Shown here in pieces: positions 1-8,500 of a stretch of 58,404 nucleotides of DNA. Source of the DNA: a bacterium (lineage in GTDB: Bacteria > Armatimonadota > Zipacnadia > Zipacnadales > UBA11051); assembly GCA_021372615.1 (NCBI GenBank), contig JAJFUB010000160.1, positions 1-58,404 on the forward strand, read 5' to 3'. The notes under the pieces were generated by a model that was not told the origin of the DNA, did not search any database, and was given only the letters and a program-made list of their open reading frames with translations. A program made the position numbers and the translations under genes. Every line of letters begins with the position of its first letter. The first letter of the stretch is position 1.

Positions 1-67
1 GTGACCGCTCCCACAACGGTTCCTGTCTCATGTGCGTTCGGCGTGGGAGCGGTCACCGACCGCGACC
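1..67. repeat. Palindromic repeat, GTCGGTGACCGCTC family
   Basis: A perfect 14-bp inverted repeat is formed by 1-14 (GTGACCGCTCCCAC) and 43-56. The right arm continues into ACCGACCGCGACC, which is the reverse complement of the units at 30721-30742 and 30761-30783. Related units also lie at 1249-1267 and 1329-1351. The left arm is cut by the window edge. It lies just 3' of the GHMP kinase gene and could act as a transcript-end hairpin, but there is no T-run. Confidence 0.75.
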
Positions 68-76
68 TGCCCGTTC

Positions 77-1105
77 CTAACCCACTTCCCACACCACCAG
101 CCCGCGAAAGTCGAAGCTGAAGTCAATGACCTGGCCGCCGGACTGTTGCAGCGCCCTGCGGACGGCGCCCTCGCGATCCGGCTGGGACAGGAACAGCATG
201 CAGCCGCCGCCGCCCGCCCCGCACACTTTGCCGGCCATGGCCCCGGCCCCGAGGGCAACTTCGCGCAGCTCCTGCAGCTTCGGCGTGACGACCCCCTCGG
301 CCAGTTGCCGCCGGGCGTGCCACTCCTCGTCCATCAGCTCGCCGAACCACTGCAGATCGGCCGCCAGCAGCGCCCGCTGCATGTCCTGCGCTACGCGCTT
401 GACGGTGCGCATGGCGCCGCCCACCACCGGGTCGCCGCTCTCGTAGGCCGCGATCATCTTCTGGTTGGTGCTGCCTGACAGGCGCGACTGGCCCGAGTAG
501 CACAGCACCAGGTGCTTCTCCAGGTCGCAGACGACGGCGGGCGACAGTTCCAGCGGCTCAATGGCCACCTGGTCCTCGCCGGTGAACTCCATGTAGTTGA
601 AGCCGCCGACCGCGGCCGCGTACTGGTCCTGCTTGCCGCCGACGATGCCGAGGTCTTTCTCCAGGTTGCAGGCCAGTTCCGCCAGCTCGAAGCGGCTCAG
701 GCGCGACCGGCGGCGGGCGGGGTCGCTGGCCCGCATGTGGTCCAGCAGCCCCAGCAGGGCCACGCCGATCGAGGCCGAGGAGCCCGTGCCGGAGCCCGGC
801 GGGGCGTCCGAGCGGACGCTGATGTCCAGGCCCGAGGGCAAGTCCAGCGCGCGGACGGCGGCCTTCAGCAGGTCGAGGTTGCCGTCGAACTCCAGTTCCT
901 TGATGGTGGCAGCCTCGACGTACTGCTCCAAGTCCTGCGAGTGGATCTTCACGCCGTTGACGCCGCCCTGATGCAGGGTACAATACGCATGGCGGTCAAT
1001 GGCGGCGCTCAGGACAGCGCCCCCTTCGCGGCTGCTGAAGGCATATAGGTCAGTCGTCCCCCCCGCGAAGTCCACGCGGGTAGGCGTGCGGCTGCGGATC
1101 GGCAT
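77..1105 (-). CDS. GHMP-family sugar kinase (heptose-7-phosphate kinase-like)
   Basis: Predicted 342-residue cytoplasmic kinase. The amino-terminus RTPTRVDFAGGTTDL matches the substrate-binding start of HddA/fucokinase-type GHMP kinases. PPGSGTGSSASIGVALLGL is the GHMP ATP-binding loop, and VCGAGGGGCMLFL near the end is the third conserved GHMP motif. HddA-type enzymes phosphorylate heptose-7-phosphate for surface glycans, but related ones act on fucose or other sugars, so the substrate is open. I chose the ATG at 1105 because GAGGG lies about 6 nt upstream and the alignable kinase sequence starts here; an in-frame ATG at 1138 would add 11 non-conserved residues. It is divergent from mutL across a 265-bp repeat-bearing gap. 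Confidence 0.85.
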   Translation of the reverse strand: MPIRSRTPTRVDFAGGTTDLYAFSSREGGAVLSAAIDRHAYCTLHQGGVNGVKIHSQDLEQYVEAATIKELEFDGNLDLLKAAVRALDLPSGLDISVRSDAPPGSGTGSSASIGVALLGLLDHMRASDPARRRSRLSRFELAELACNLEKDLGIVGGKQDQYAAAVGGFNYMEFTGEDQVAIEPLELSPAVVCDLEKHLVLCYSGQSRLSGSTNQKMIAAYESGDPVVGGAMRTVKRVAQDMQRALLAADLQWFGELMDEEWHARRQLAEGVVTPKLQELREVALGAGAMAGKVCGAGGGGCMLFLSQPDREGAVRRALQQSGGQVIDFSFDFRGLVVWEVG

Positions 1106-1248
1106 AGACAGCCCTCGTTTCTGCCGGGCTTGTTCCACGGCACAGAGGCTGTGACCTGCCCGAGATGAAGGGTTCCCGGCGGCGCAGGGGGAAGATGAGA
1201 CGCTGTCTCGCCGTCTCTGGGCGTCGTGGCCAAGGCGCAGTCAGTCGG

Positions 1249-1351
1249 GGTCGGTGACCCCTCGTACACCATCGCCGCGATCGGGCGAGGCCGCCCGAAC
1301 ACCCAGGCCTGCAGAAAGAACCGGGCCTGCACGAGCGGTCACCGACCGCGA
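1249..1351. repeat. Inverted pair of GTCGGTGACC repeats upstream of mutL
   Basis: GGTCGGTGACCCCTCGTAC at 1249-1267 and its imperfect reverse complement at 1329-1351 (GCACGAGCGGTCACCGACC plus CGCGA) enclose about 60 bp. The same unit occurs at 1-67 and twice at 30720-30783. The right copy ends about 20 bp before the mutL start, so any mutL promoter probably lies in or beyond this element. I see no convincing -35/-10 pair here. Confidence 0.6.
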
Positions 1352-1370
1352 ACTCTCAACTCTCAACTCC

Positions 1371-3176
1371 ATGCCTACCATACATGTCCTCCCCGAGAAC
1401 CTGGCCAACCGCATCGCCGCCGGCGAGGTGGTCGAACGCCCGGCGAGTGTCGTCAAGGAACTCGTCGAGAACGCCATTGACGCCGGGGCCAGCCGCATTG
1501 AGGTAGAGCTGCGCGAGGGCGGGAGGCGGCTCATCCGGGTCGTGGATGACGGCTGCGGCATGGCCGCTGAAGACCTCCTGATGGCCGTGCAGCGCTTCGC
1601 GACCAGCAAGATCGCTGAAGCCGACGACCTCGACCGCATCCTGACGATGGGCTTCCGCGGGGAAGCGCTCCCCAGCATTGGCGCCGTGGCGCAGTTGCGC
1701 CTGACCAGTCGCCCGCATGATGCCTCCGAGGGGGCGACGCTGACCGTCGAGGGGGGAAGGGTGGATGGGCCGAGCGCGGCCGGCTGCCCGCCCGGGACGA
1801 CCATCGAGGTCAGCAACATCTTCTACAATACGCCCGCGCGCCTGAAGTTCCTCGCCACCACCGCCACCGAGCGCGGGCACTGCCTGGAGTGGGTGCAGCA
1901 TCTGGCGCTGGCGCGGCCGGACATCGCCTTCAAGGTCGTGCACGACGGCCAGACGCTGTTCACCAGCGCCGGCCACGGCGACTTGTTGTCGGTCCTGGCG
2001 GGCATCTACGGCAGCGGGGCGGCCCGGGAGTTCCTGCCGGTCGAGGCGAAGACTGAGAGCCTGCGCCTGCGGGGGTACATCTCCGGCCCGAAGCTCACCC
2101 GCGCCACCCGCACCCACCAGTTCTTCTTCGTCAACCACCGCTTCGTGCGCAGCCGCCAGCTCAGCCACGCCCTCGGCGAGGCCTACGGCTTGCTCCTGCC
2201 GGGCGGCAAGAACCCCCTGTGCGCCGTCCACTTCCAGCTTGCGCCCGAGGAAGTGGACCCCAATGTGCACCCCACGAAGATCGAGATACGGTTCCGCAAC
2301 CAGGCACGGGTGCACCAGGCCTTTGGCGCGGCGTGCGCTGAGGCCCTGGCCGCGGCGGGATTCCGGTCCCTCACCCCCGGGGTCGGTGTCGTTTCCCCTC
2401 CCTTCAGGGAGGGGGCAGGGGGTGGGACGCCGTTCGCGGCCGATCTCGAACAGCGGCAGCGTCTCCGCGCCCAGCGCCTGCGCGTGAACCCCTTCGCCGA
2501 TGCCATAGACCAGCGAGACGACGGCCTGGAGGTCTTCACTCCGCCCGAGCCCGAGGAGAGCAAGCCGCCGGGCACACAGCAGCGCCTGATGGACGAGCCG
2601 CCGCCGCTGCTGCAGCCCGAGGTGCTCGGGCAGATGGGTAACAAGTACCTCGTGGCGCGGCTGGGGCGGGACTTGCTGCTGGTGGATCAGCACCGCGCGG
2701 CGGAGCGCGTATTGCTGCATGCCCTGGAGCAGGCGGAGGGGCCCGTGGCGCGGCAACTGTTGGCGGTGCCGCTGACGCTGGAGTTGTCGGCCCAGGAAGC
2801 GGCGGCGGTGGAGACGCACGCGGAGGAGTTGCTGGCCCTCGGGTTCGAGCTGGAGCCCTTCGGCCCCAGTGCGGTGCTGCTACGGTCGGTGCCGGCGGCG
2901 CTGACGGGCCAGCCGTACGAGGTGGCCGTGCGAGACCTGATCGAGGACCTGGCCAACTGGCAGACCCCGGCCTCCGTCGAGAAGCGCCGCCAGCAACTGC
3001 TGGCCATGGTCGCCTGCCACACGGCGATCAAGAAGGGCACGAGCCTGTCGCCCGACGAGATGCGCAACCTCGTGCGCGACCTGCTGCAGACCAACGCCCC
3101 GGCCGTCTGCCCCCATGGCGACCCGATCATCATCTCGATGACGGGCGAGCAACTCGACCGGCGGTTCCGTCGGTAG
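1371..3176 (+). CDS. mutL: DNA mismatch repair protein MutL
   Basis: 601-residue MutL. The GHKL ATPase head shows IAAGEVVERPASVVKELVEN, DDGCGM and GFRGEALPSIGAV in the expected order, followed by the transducer domain (THQFFFVNHR, DPNVHPTKIEIRF). The dimerisation/endonuclease tail has DQHRAAERVLLHALE, ACHTAIKKG, CPHGDP and a terminal FRR. The DQHA(X)2E(X)4E nuclease motif is imperfect: the fourth position is Arg and the last Glu is His, so nicking activity is uncertain. The ATG at 1371 is chosen because the family starts MPTIHVLPENLANRIAAGEV; no good ribosome-binding site is visible. The variable linker (about residues 333-352) is encoded by a palindromic repeat. No mutS is in the window. Confidence 0.95.
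   Translation: MPTIHVLPENLANRIAAGEVVERPASVVKELVENAIDAGASRIEVELREGGRRLIRVVDDGCGMAAEDLLMAVQRFATSKIAEADDLDRILTMGFRGEALPSIGAVAQLRLTSRPHDASEGATLTVEGGRVDGPSAAGCPPGTTIEVSNIFYNTPARLKFLATTATERGHCLEWVQHLALARPDIAFKVVHDGQTLFTSAGHGDLLSVLAGIYGSGAAREFLPVEAKTESLRLRGYISGPKLTRATRTHQFFFVNHRFVRSRQLSHALGEAYGLLLPGGKNPLCAVHFQLAPEEVDPNVHPTKIEIRFRNQARVHQAFGAACAEALAAAGFRSLTPGVGVVSPPFREGAGGGTPFAADLEQRQRLRAQRLRVNPFADAIDQRDDGLEVFTPPEPEESKPPGTQQRLMDEPPPLLQPEVLGQMGNKYLVARLGRDLLLVDQHRAAERVLLHALEQAEGPVARQLLAVPLTLELSAQEAAAVETHAEELLALGFELEPFGPSAVLLRSVPAALTGQPYEVAVRDLIEDLANWQTPASVEKRRQQLLAMVACHTAIKKGTSLSPDEMRNLVRDLLQTNAPAVCPHGDPIIISMTGEQLDRRFRR
2368..2426. repeat. Palindromic repeat embedded in frame in mutL
   Basis: CCCCTCCC (2395-2402) and GGGAGGGG (2407-2414) form a hairpin with loop TTCA. 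An outer pair is formed by CACCCCC near 2372-2378 and GGGGGTG near 2418-2424. The element resembles those at 56970-57116 and inside prmA at 58352-58390. It contributes about 20 linker residues, including SPPFREGAGGG, without breaking the reading frame. Confidence 0.7.
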
Positions 3177-3222
3177 AGGCTACTCGCATTCCCACGGGAA
3201 GCGACCCCTGACCTGCCCCCGA

Positions 3223-3888
<666 letters not shown>

Positions 3889-3962
3889 GATGACAGTCCC
3901 CTGCCCGCTGTCCATCCTTCCCCTCCTGGATACCCCTACGTCCTGTCCCCGCCGTTCGTAGT

Positions 3963-5198
3963 CTACCCACACCAGTCGCACACGAACCGGTACAGCACCT
4001 CCACCGCCTTCGCCACGTCCGCCACCTTGATCTGCTCCGTATTGCTGTGCGCGACCGCGAGGTTGCCCGGGCCGATCCAGCACGTCGGGATGCGGAGTTG
4101 GTTGTTGTACATCCACGCATCCGCCGACGCCGTCATGGCCGACACCTTCGTCTCCACCCCGGACGCCTCCAGCGCCGCGCTCAGGGCTCCCACCAGCGCA
4201 TGGTCCGGCGCGATGACGCTGGCATCGTGGCGGTAGGTGAAGTCAACCTCGAAGTGCTCGGCCAGCCATGCATCGCCGCAGTCGCGGATGGCGTCCCGCA
4301 GCTCCTGCATGACCTGCTCCTTGGTCCGGTCGGGCAGGATGCCCAGCACACCGCGGAAGACGCACTTCTGTGGGGCCTGGGCGGGCCAGTCGCCGGCCTC
4401 GAGCTGGCCGATGGTCAGCGGCGCCGGGTTCTCGAACTGGTCGAACAGCGGGTATTTCCCGCGGCTCTCGGCGATGCAGCGGTCGTGGTACGCGGTGAAG
4501 ACCTCGATGGCCCGGATGGCCTTCAGCAGCGCGCTCACGGTCCCGCCGGGCTTGCCTGAGTGGCCGGACTGCCCGTACACGGTCGCCTCGAACCACACCG
4601 CGCCACGGATCTGCGGGTAGAGCGTGAAGTCCGAGGGCTCGAAGACGAGCGCCGCGTCGGCCGTGTCGCCGGTCTTGCGCACCATCGTCACGGTCCCGTT
4701 GCCCCCGACCTCCTCCTCGATCACGAGGTGGCCGATGACGTTCCCCTTCAGACCGGGTTTGAGGTCGTGCAGGGCCTTCATCAGGAAGTACATCGTCGCG
4801 ATCTGCCCCTTGGCGTCGCACGCCCCGCGCCCGAACAGCACGCCATCGCGCAGTTGCGGCTCGAAGGGCTGTTCCTGCATCGAGGAGGGCGGGACGACGT
4901 CCATGTGGGTGTTCATCAAGAGCGACTTTCCACCGCCGGCCCCCCGCATCGCCACGCGGACATTGGGCCGGTCGGTGTAGTCGAGGCCCTTGACGGGGCA
5001 GGAGTAGTCCGGGTCGTCCCGCAGGCTGTTGTCATTGGGTACGAAATCGCACTCATCACAGAACCCCTGTATATGCGCGTGCAGGTACTCCGCCACGGGC
5101 TTCTCATGGCCGACCGTGGAGGGGAAGGCGATGAGGTCGGAGAGGACCTGCGTGATCTCGGGGATGAGGGACTGGGTGTAGGTCGTGATGTCGGACAT
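3963..5198 (-). CDS. M20-family metallopeptidase (ArgE/DapE/ACY1-like)
   Basis: 411-residue di-zinc amidohydrolase or peptidase. Metal ligands and catalytic residues are visible in family order: NTHMDVVPP (His98, Asp100), [12 protein letters not shown] (bridging Asp128) and [10 protein letters not shown] (general-base and ligand Glu about 161-163). The central SGHSGKPGG segment belongs to the dimerisation/lid domain. No signal peptide is seen, so it is probably cytoplasmic. ArgE, DapE, carboxypeptidase and acetyl-amino-acid deacylase functions cannot be separated here; the lack of neighbouring arginine or lysine genes argues for a general peptidase or N-deacylase. The start at 5198 has AAAGG about 9 nt upstream and matches the family amino-end; upstream in-frame codons lie in repeat DNA. 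Confidence 0.88.
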   Translation of the reverse strand: MSDITTYTQSLIPEITQVLSDLIAFPSTVGHEKPVAEYLHAHIQGFCDECDFVPNDNSLRDDPDYSCPVKGLDYTDRPNVRVAMRGAGGGKSLLMNTHMDVVPPSSMQEQPFEPQLRDGVLFGRGACDAKGQIATMYFLMKALHDLKPGLKGNVIGHLVIEEEVGGNGTVTMVRKTGDTADAALVFEPSDFTLYPQIRGAVWFEATVYGQSGHSGKPGGTVSALLKAIRAIEVFTAYHDRCIAESRGKYPLFDQFENPAPLTIGQLEAGDWPAQAPQKCVFRGVLGILPDRTKEQVMQELRDAIRDCGDAWLAEHFEVDFTYRHDASVIAPDHALVGALSAALEASGVETKVSAMTASADAWMYNNQLRIPTCWIGPGNLAVAHSNTEQIKVADVAKAVEVLYRFVCDWCG

Positions 5199-5226
5199 GC
5201 AATCGTGCCTTTCTGGATGAACGTCC

Positions 5227-5342
5227 CGGCGGCCCCTGCGGGGTGCGCCTACCAACGACGGGCGAGAGGGGAGAGGGGCGCCGCGCCCCGTGGGCTGCCG
5301 CCCACGGCTACGTACGGTGGCCCGCTTCGCGGGCAAACGGCC
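5227..5342. repeat. Composite repeat, CGTGGGCTGCCGCCCACGG family, copy A
   Basis: This copy has three blocks: CGGCGGCCCCTGCGGGG (5227-5243), a central palindrome CGTGGGCTGCCGCCCACGG followed by CTACGTACG, and a third hairpin GCCCGCTTCGCGGGC. The same block order recurs at 9997-10098 and, inverted, at 10147-10254. It begins 29 bp upstream of the M20 gene start, so it probably lies in that gene's leader. Confidence 0.75.
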
Positions 5343-5522
5343 AGAGGCCACACTATGTTACTGCCAACCCCGGACGTGCCTTGCCGGCAGTCGTTGTCGT
5401 CCGGCGCCGAAGGCGCCCGCGTTTGTAGCCGGCGGCGGAAGCCGCCGGAACGAGGCCACGCCATATCCCCCGGCGCCCTGAAGGGGCCGCCGGACTCGGG
5501 AGCCGCTCCTCCTGCCGCCACG

Positions 5523-5544
5523 GCGCGGGCTGGAAAGCCCGCGC
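5523..5544. terminator. Hairpin directly after the heparinase-like gene
   Basis: GCGCGGGCT (5523-5531) pairs perfectly with AGCCCGCGC (5536-5544) around a 4-nt loop, starting a few bases past the TAG stop at 5547-5549 on the minus strand. There is no T-run, so it may protect the 3' end or be a repeat rather than an intrinsic terminator. A close relative follows the stop codon at 12184. Confidence 0.55.
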
Positions 5545-5546
5545 TC

Positions 5547-8500
5547 CTACGGCGCCAGTACCAGCCAATCCATGTTCAGCAACCCGCCCAGGCACATCAT
5601 CTGCAGCGTGTGCGTGCCGGCCTTCAGGTCCAGCGTCTCGGGCGTCTGGAAGACCCGCCATTCCTCCGGCGTCGCGCCGAAGCCCTTCGTCGTGTCGAAG
5701 CGGAAGGTGCGGAACTCGCTGCCGAGGGGCTTGTCGTCCAGCGTGATGAGCCGGGTGGCCTGCGGCTCGTGGGTCGCGGCCTTGTAGTATAGCCGATAGC
5801 GCCCGTCTTGGGGGACCTTGATCTGCCACTGTACCCACTGGCCCGGCGCGGTCCAGTTGCCCAGACCCATGCCGCCGGACAGGAAGGGGCGGTTGGTGTA
5901 GCGACTGAGGCTGCCGTTCCCGGCCTGCGCGTAGTCCTCCGCCTCCAGCTTGATCGCCCCCGGCAGCTTCTCCACGTCGCCCTCAGCCGCGACCGTCACG
6001 ACCGGCTGGTCGCTCCGCAACAGCTTCTCATATGACAGGCTGATCGGCCCCGCCTTGTCACTGCGGATGTCGAGGGCATTGGTGTCACCCAGCCAGGCCA
6101 TCCGCCCCGGCTGCGGCGACTGGTTGTTCACGAGCACCTGCGCTCCCTCGGGCGCCTGAACCTGCGCCAGGCGCACCGGCTGGCCGGGACCTGAGAAGCT
6201 GCCCCAGGTGAGCGCCCCGCCCGTCCACTTGTGCATGGCCTGCAGGCTCTGGGGCAGGGCCTGGCCGTCGAGCGTCACCTTCACCGGCGGCGCGGCCGCC
6301 TGCTCGGCCTCCGGGTTGACGCGCAGCACGTGCTCGCCGGCAGGCAGCGTCAGGGCGAGCTTCTCCTGGGCCCAGCGGTACTTGCCGCCCGCGAGGGGCT
6401 TGCCATCCAGCGTGACCTGCTTGACGGCCTCCCGCACGCGTAGCTCCACCGGCGTATCCGTCGGCGCTTGGAAGAAGACATTGGCGACCTGCGCGGTGGC
6501 GTTGTCCTTGCCGCGCAGCTCCAGTGTCGCCGTGATCGGCTTGTCGGCTCCGAGCAACTGGAACTCGCCCTGGGCGTCCTTGAGATTGAAGTAGCGGCCG
6601 TCAATGACGCTGGCGACGGCGCCCGTCGTCCATGGGCCGACGACCGAGGCGTTGAATCCGCCCTTCCCCAGCCAGGCGGTCATGACGCCCCCCGGCGTCG
6701 GGGTCGTGCCCCACGCCACGAGCAGCAGGTCGTTCTCGAACTGCGCCTTGACCTCCAGGTCCGCCTCCGGCTCGCTGAGCGGCGCCGGGCGGATGAAGGT
6801 GATGAAGCGTATCTGCTTCGCCTTCTCCGTCGTGGTCGCCGTCGTGTGCCACTCGTTGGCCAGCTTGCGCACCGAGGGCGGGGTGAACTGGTCGGTCTGC
6901 TCGAGCTTCAGGCCCTGCGGGACGAGGAACTTCACCAGGCAGCGGGCGTTGCCGCGGGTGACGACGACCTCCTGCTTGTCGGGCCGCAGTTGCATCTGCT
7001 GCTCGGCGTGCAGGCACCAGGTGAAGGTGCTCTCCGTGGGGGCCTCCAGGTCGTCAATGATGAGGAAGCCGCTCGGGCGCAGGTACAGAATGTGGCGCTG
7101 GAACTTCGTCAGCTTCCCCTTGTAGGCCACGGTAGCGTCGCCGAGGGCGTAGTCCACCGCCGGGCTAGTGAAGTGACGCAGAACCTGCCCCTTGGCGGTC
7201 ATGTCGAAGATCGGCTGGCCCTCGCCATTGACCAGAATGTCGTTGTGGGCCTTCGTCTGCCGCGTGTAGCCCACGTCGTGGTCGCTGCCATACCAGTCGT
7301 AGTAGCCGCTGTCTATCAGCAGCGGCTCGCCATAGGCGTAGAGCACGAAGCTGTTCTGATCGGCATGGGAGTGGTTGTACGAGCCATAGGGCGAGCTCTT
7401 GAACATCAGCATGACATCGTTGGGGTCCGACAGGTCCGAGTGCATCGCCACCCAGCCGATGTCAGGGAAGAACCAGCCCTGCGGCACATCGGCTGGCGGC
7501 TTGACTGGCACCGTGTCGTCATGCCAGAAGTAGCTGTAGAGCCCGAAGTCGAGCGTATAGGGCAAGCTCCTGGCATACCACTGGAAGTACGGGCTGCGGT
7601 ACTCGGTGGCGTAGCGCGCCAGGTTGCTCTGGTCGGTGCTGTCGGGAGGGCCATGGTTGCCGTCGCCGAAGTGGTGGCGGTCACACCACGGCGGGTGCAT
7701 GGTCAGCTTGTACCAGCCGTTGTTGCGGCAATAGGCCTTGTCATACATGTTCAGGCCCGTGGCGCTCTTGAGCGCATCGAAGAACACCCAGGCGAAGTGC
7801 TGGCTCCACTTCCAGTAGCCCACCCCCTGGCTCCAGCCGCCCTCCTCGCCGCCCCACGGGGGGAAAACCGCCGGGTAGGTGGCGGCCACGAACTTGAACC
7901 AGCCGTCGGCCTCCGCGGTCTCGTGGGCCAGGGCGATGGCGATGATCCCCAGATAGCCATACGCTGTGATGCCGTGGGAGTCATAGGGGTATTGAACGAT
8001 GGAGCGGGCGTCGGTGAAGTCCTTGTACAGCGTCCGCGCCCGCACGAGGATCGCCTCGCGGATGGTCTGGCGCTGCTCCGGTGTCATCACGCCATAACAC
8101 CAGTCATAGGCCGTGGCGGTCATCCAGGCGATGTCGCGGAAGACCTGGTCCTGGTTCTTGTATGACGTGACCCCCAGCTGGTCCCAGGTCGCCATCTCCA
8201 TCATCTGGGCGATGGCCTTGTCGGCGTACTTGCGGTCGCCGCTGAGCAGATAGCCGAAGGCGAGGTCCTGCAGGCGGGCGTTGATGCTCCCGACGTAGCT
8301 CCGCAGTTTGTTGCCGGCCTGGATGTCATCGTCGGTCAGGGGCTTGCCACTCGTCCGGGCGCCCATGAGCCAGTCGCTCGGCGGCTCCTTCTCGACGGGC
8401 TTGTCCAGCCAGTTCTGCAGCCGCCCCTGGAAGCGGGCCCACCAGTCCTTCTTGGGGCCCTGCAGGGCCGCCCGGAAGGCCGCGAGCGTCGCCGCCGTGG

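Larger units (their letters stand above)
5199..5546. other. Gene-free repeat-bearing intergenic region
   Basis: These 348 bp separate the heparinase-like gene from the M20 peptidase gene, both on the minus strand. I see no supported gene. The region holds a long composite repeat (5227-5342), GC-rich small hairpins around 5400-5460, and a post-stop hairpin (5523-5544) of the upstream gene. A promoter for the M20 gene is expected here, but no clear -35/-10 pair was found. Confidence 0.7.
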
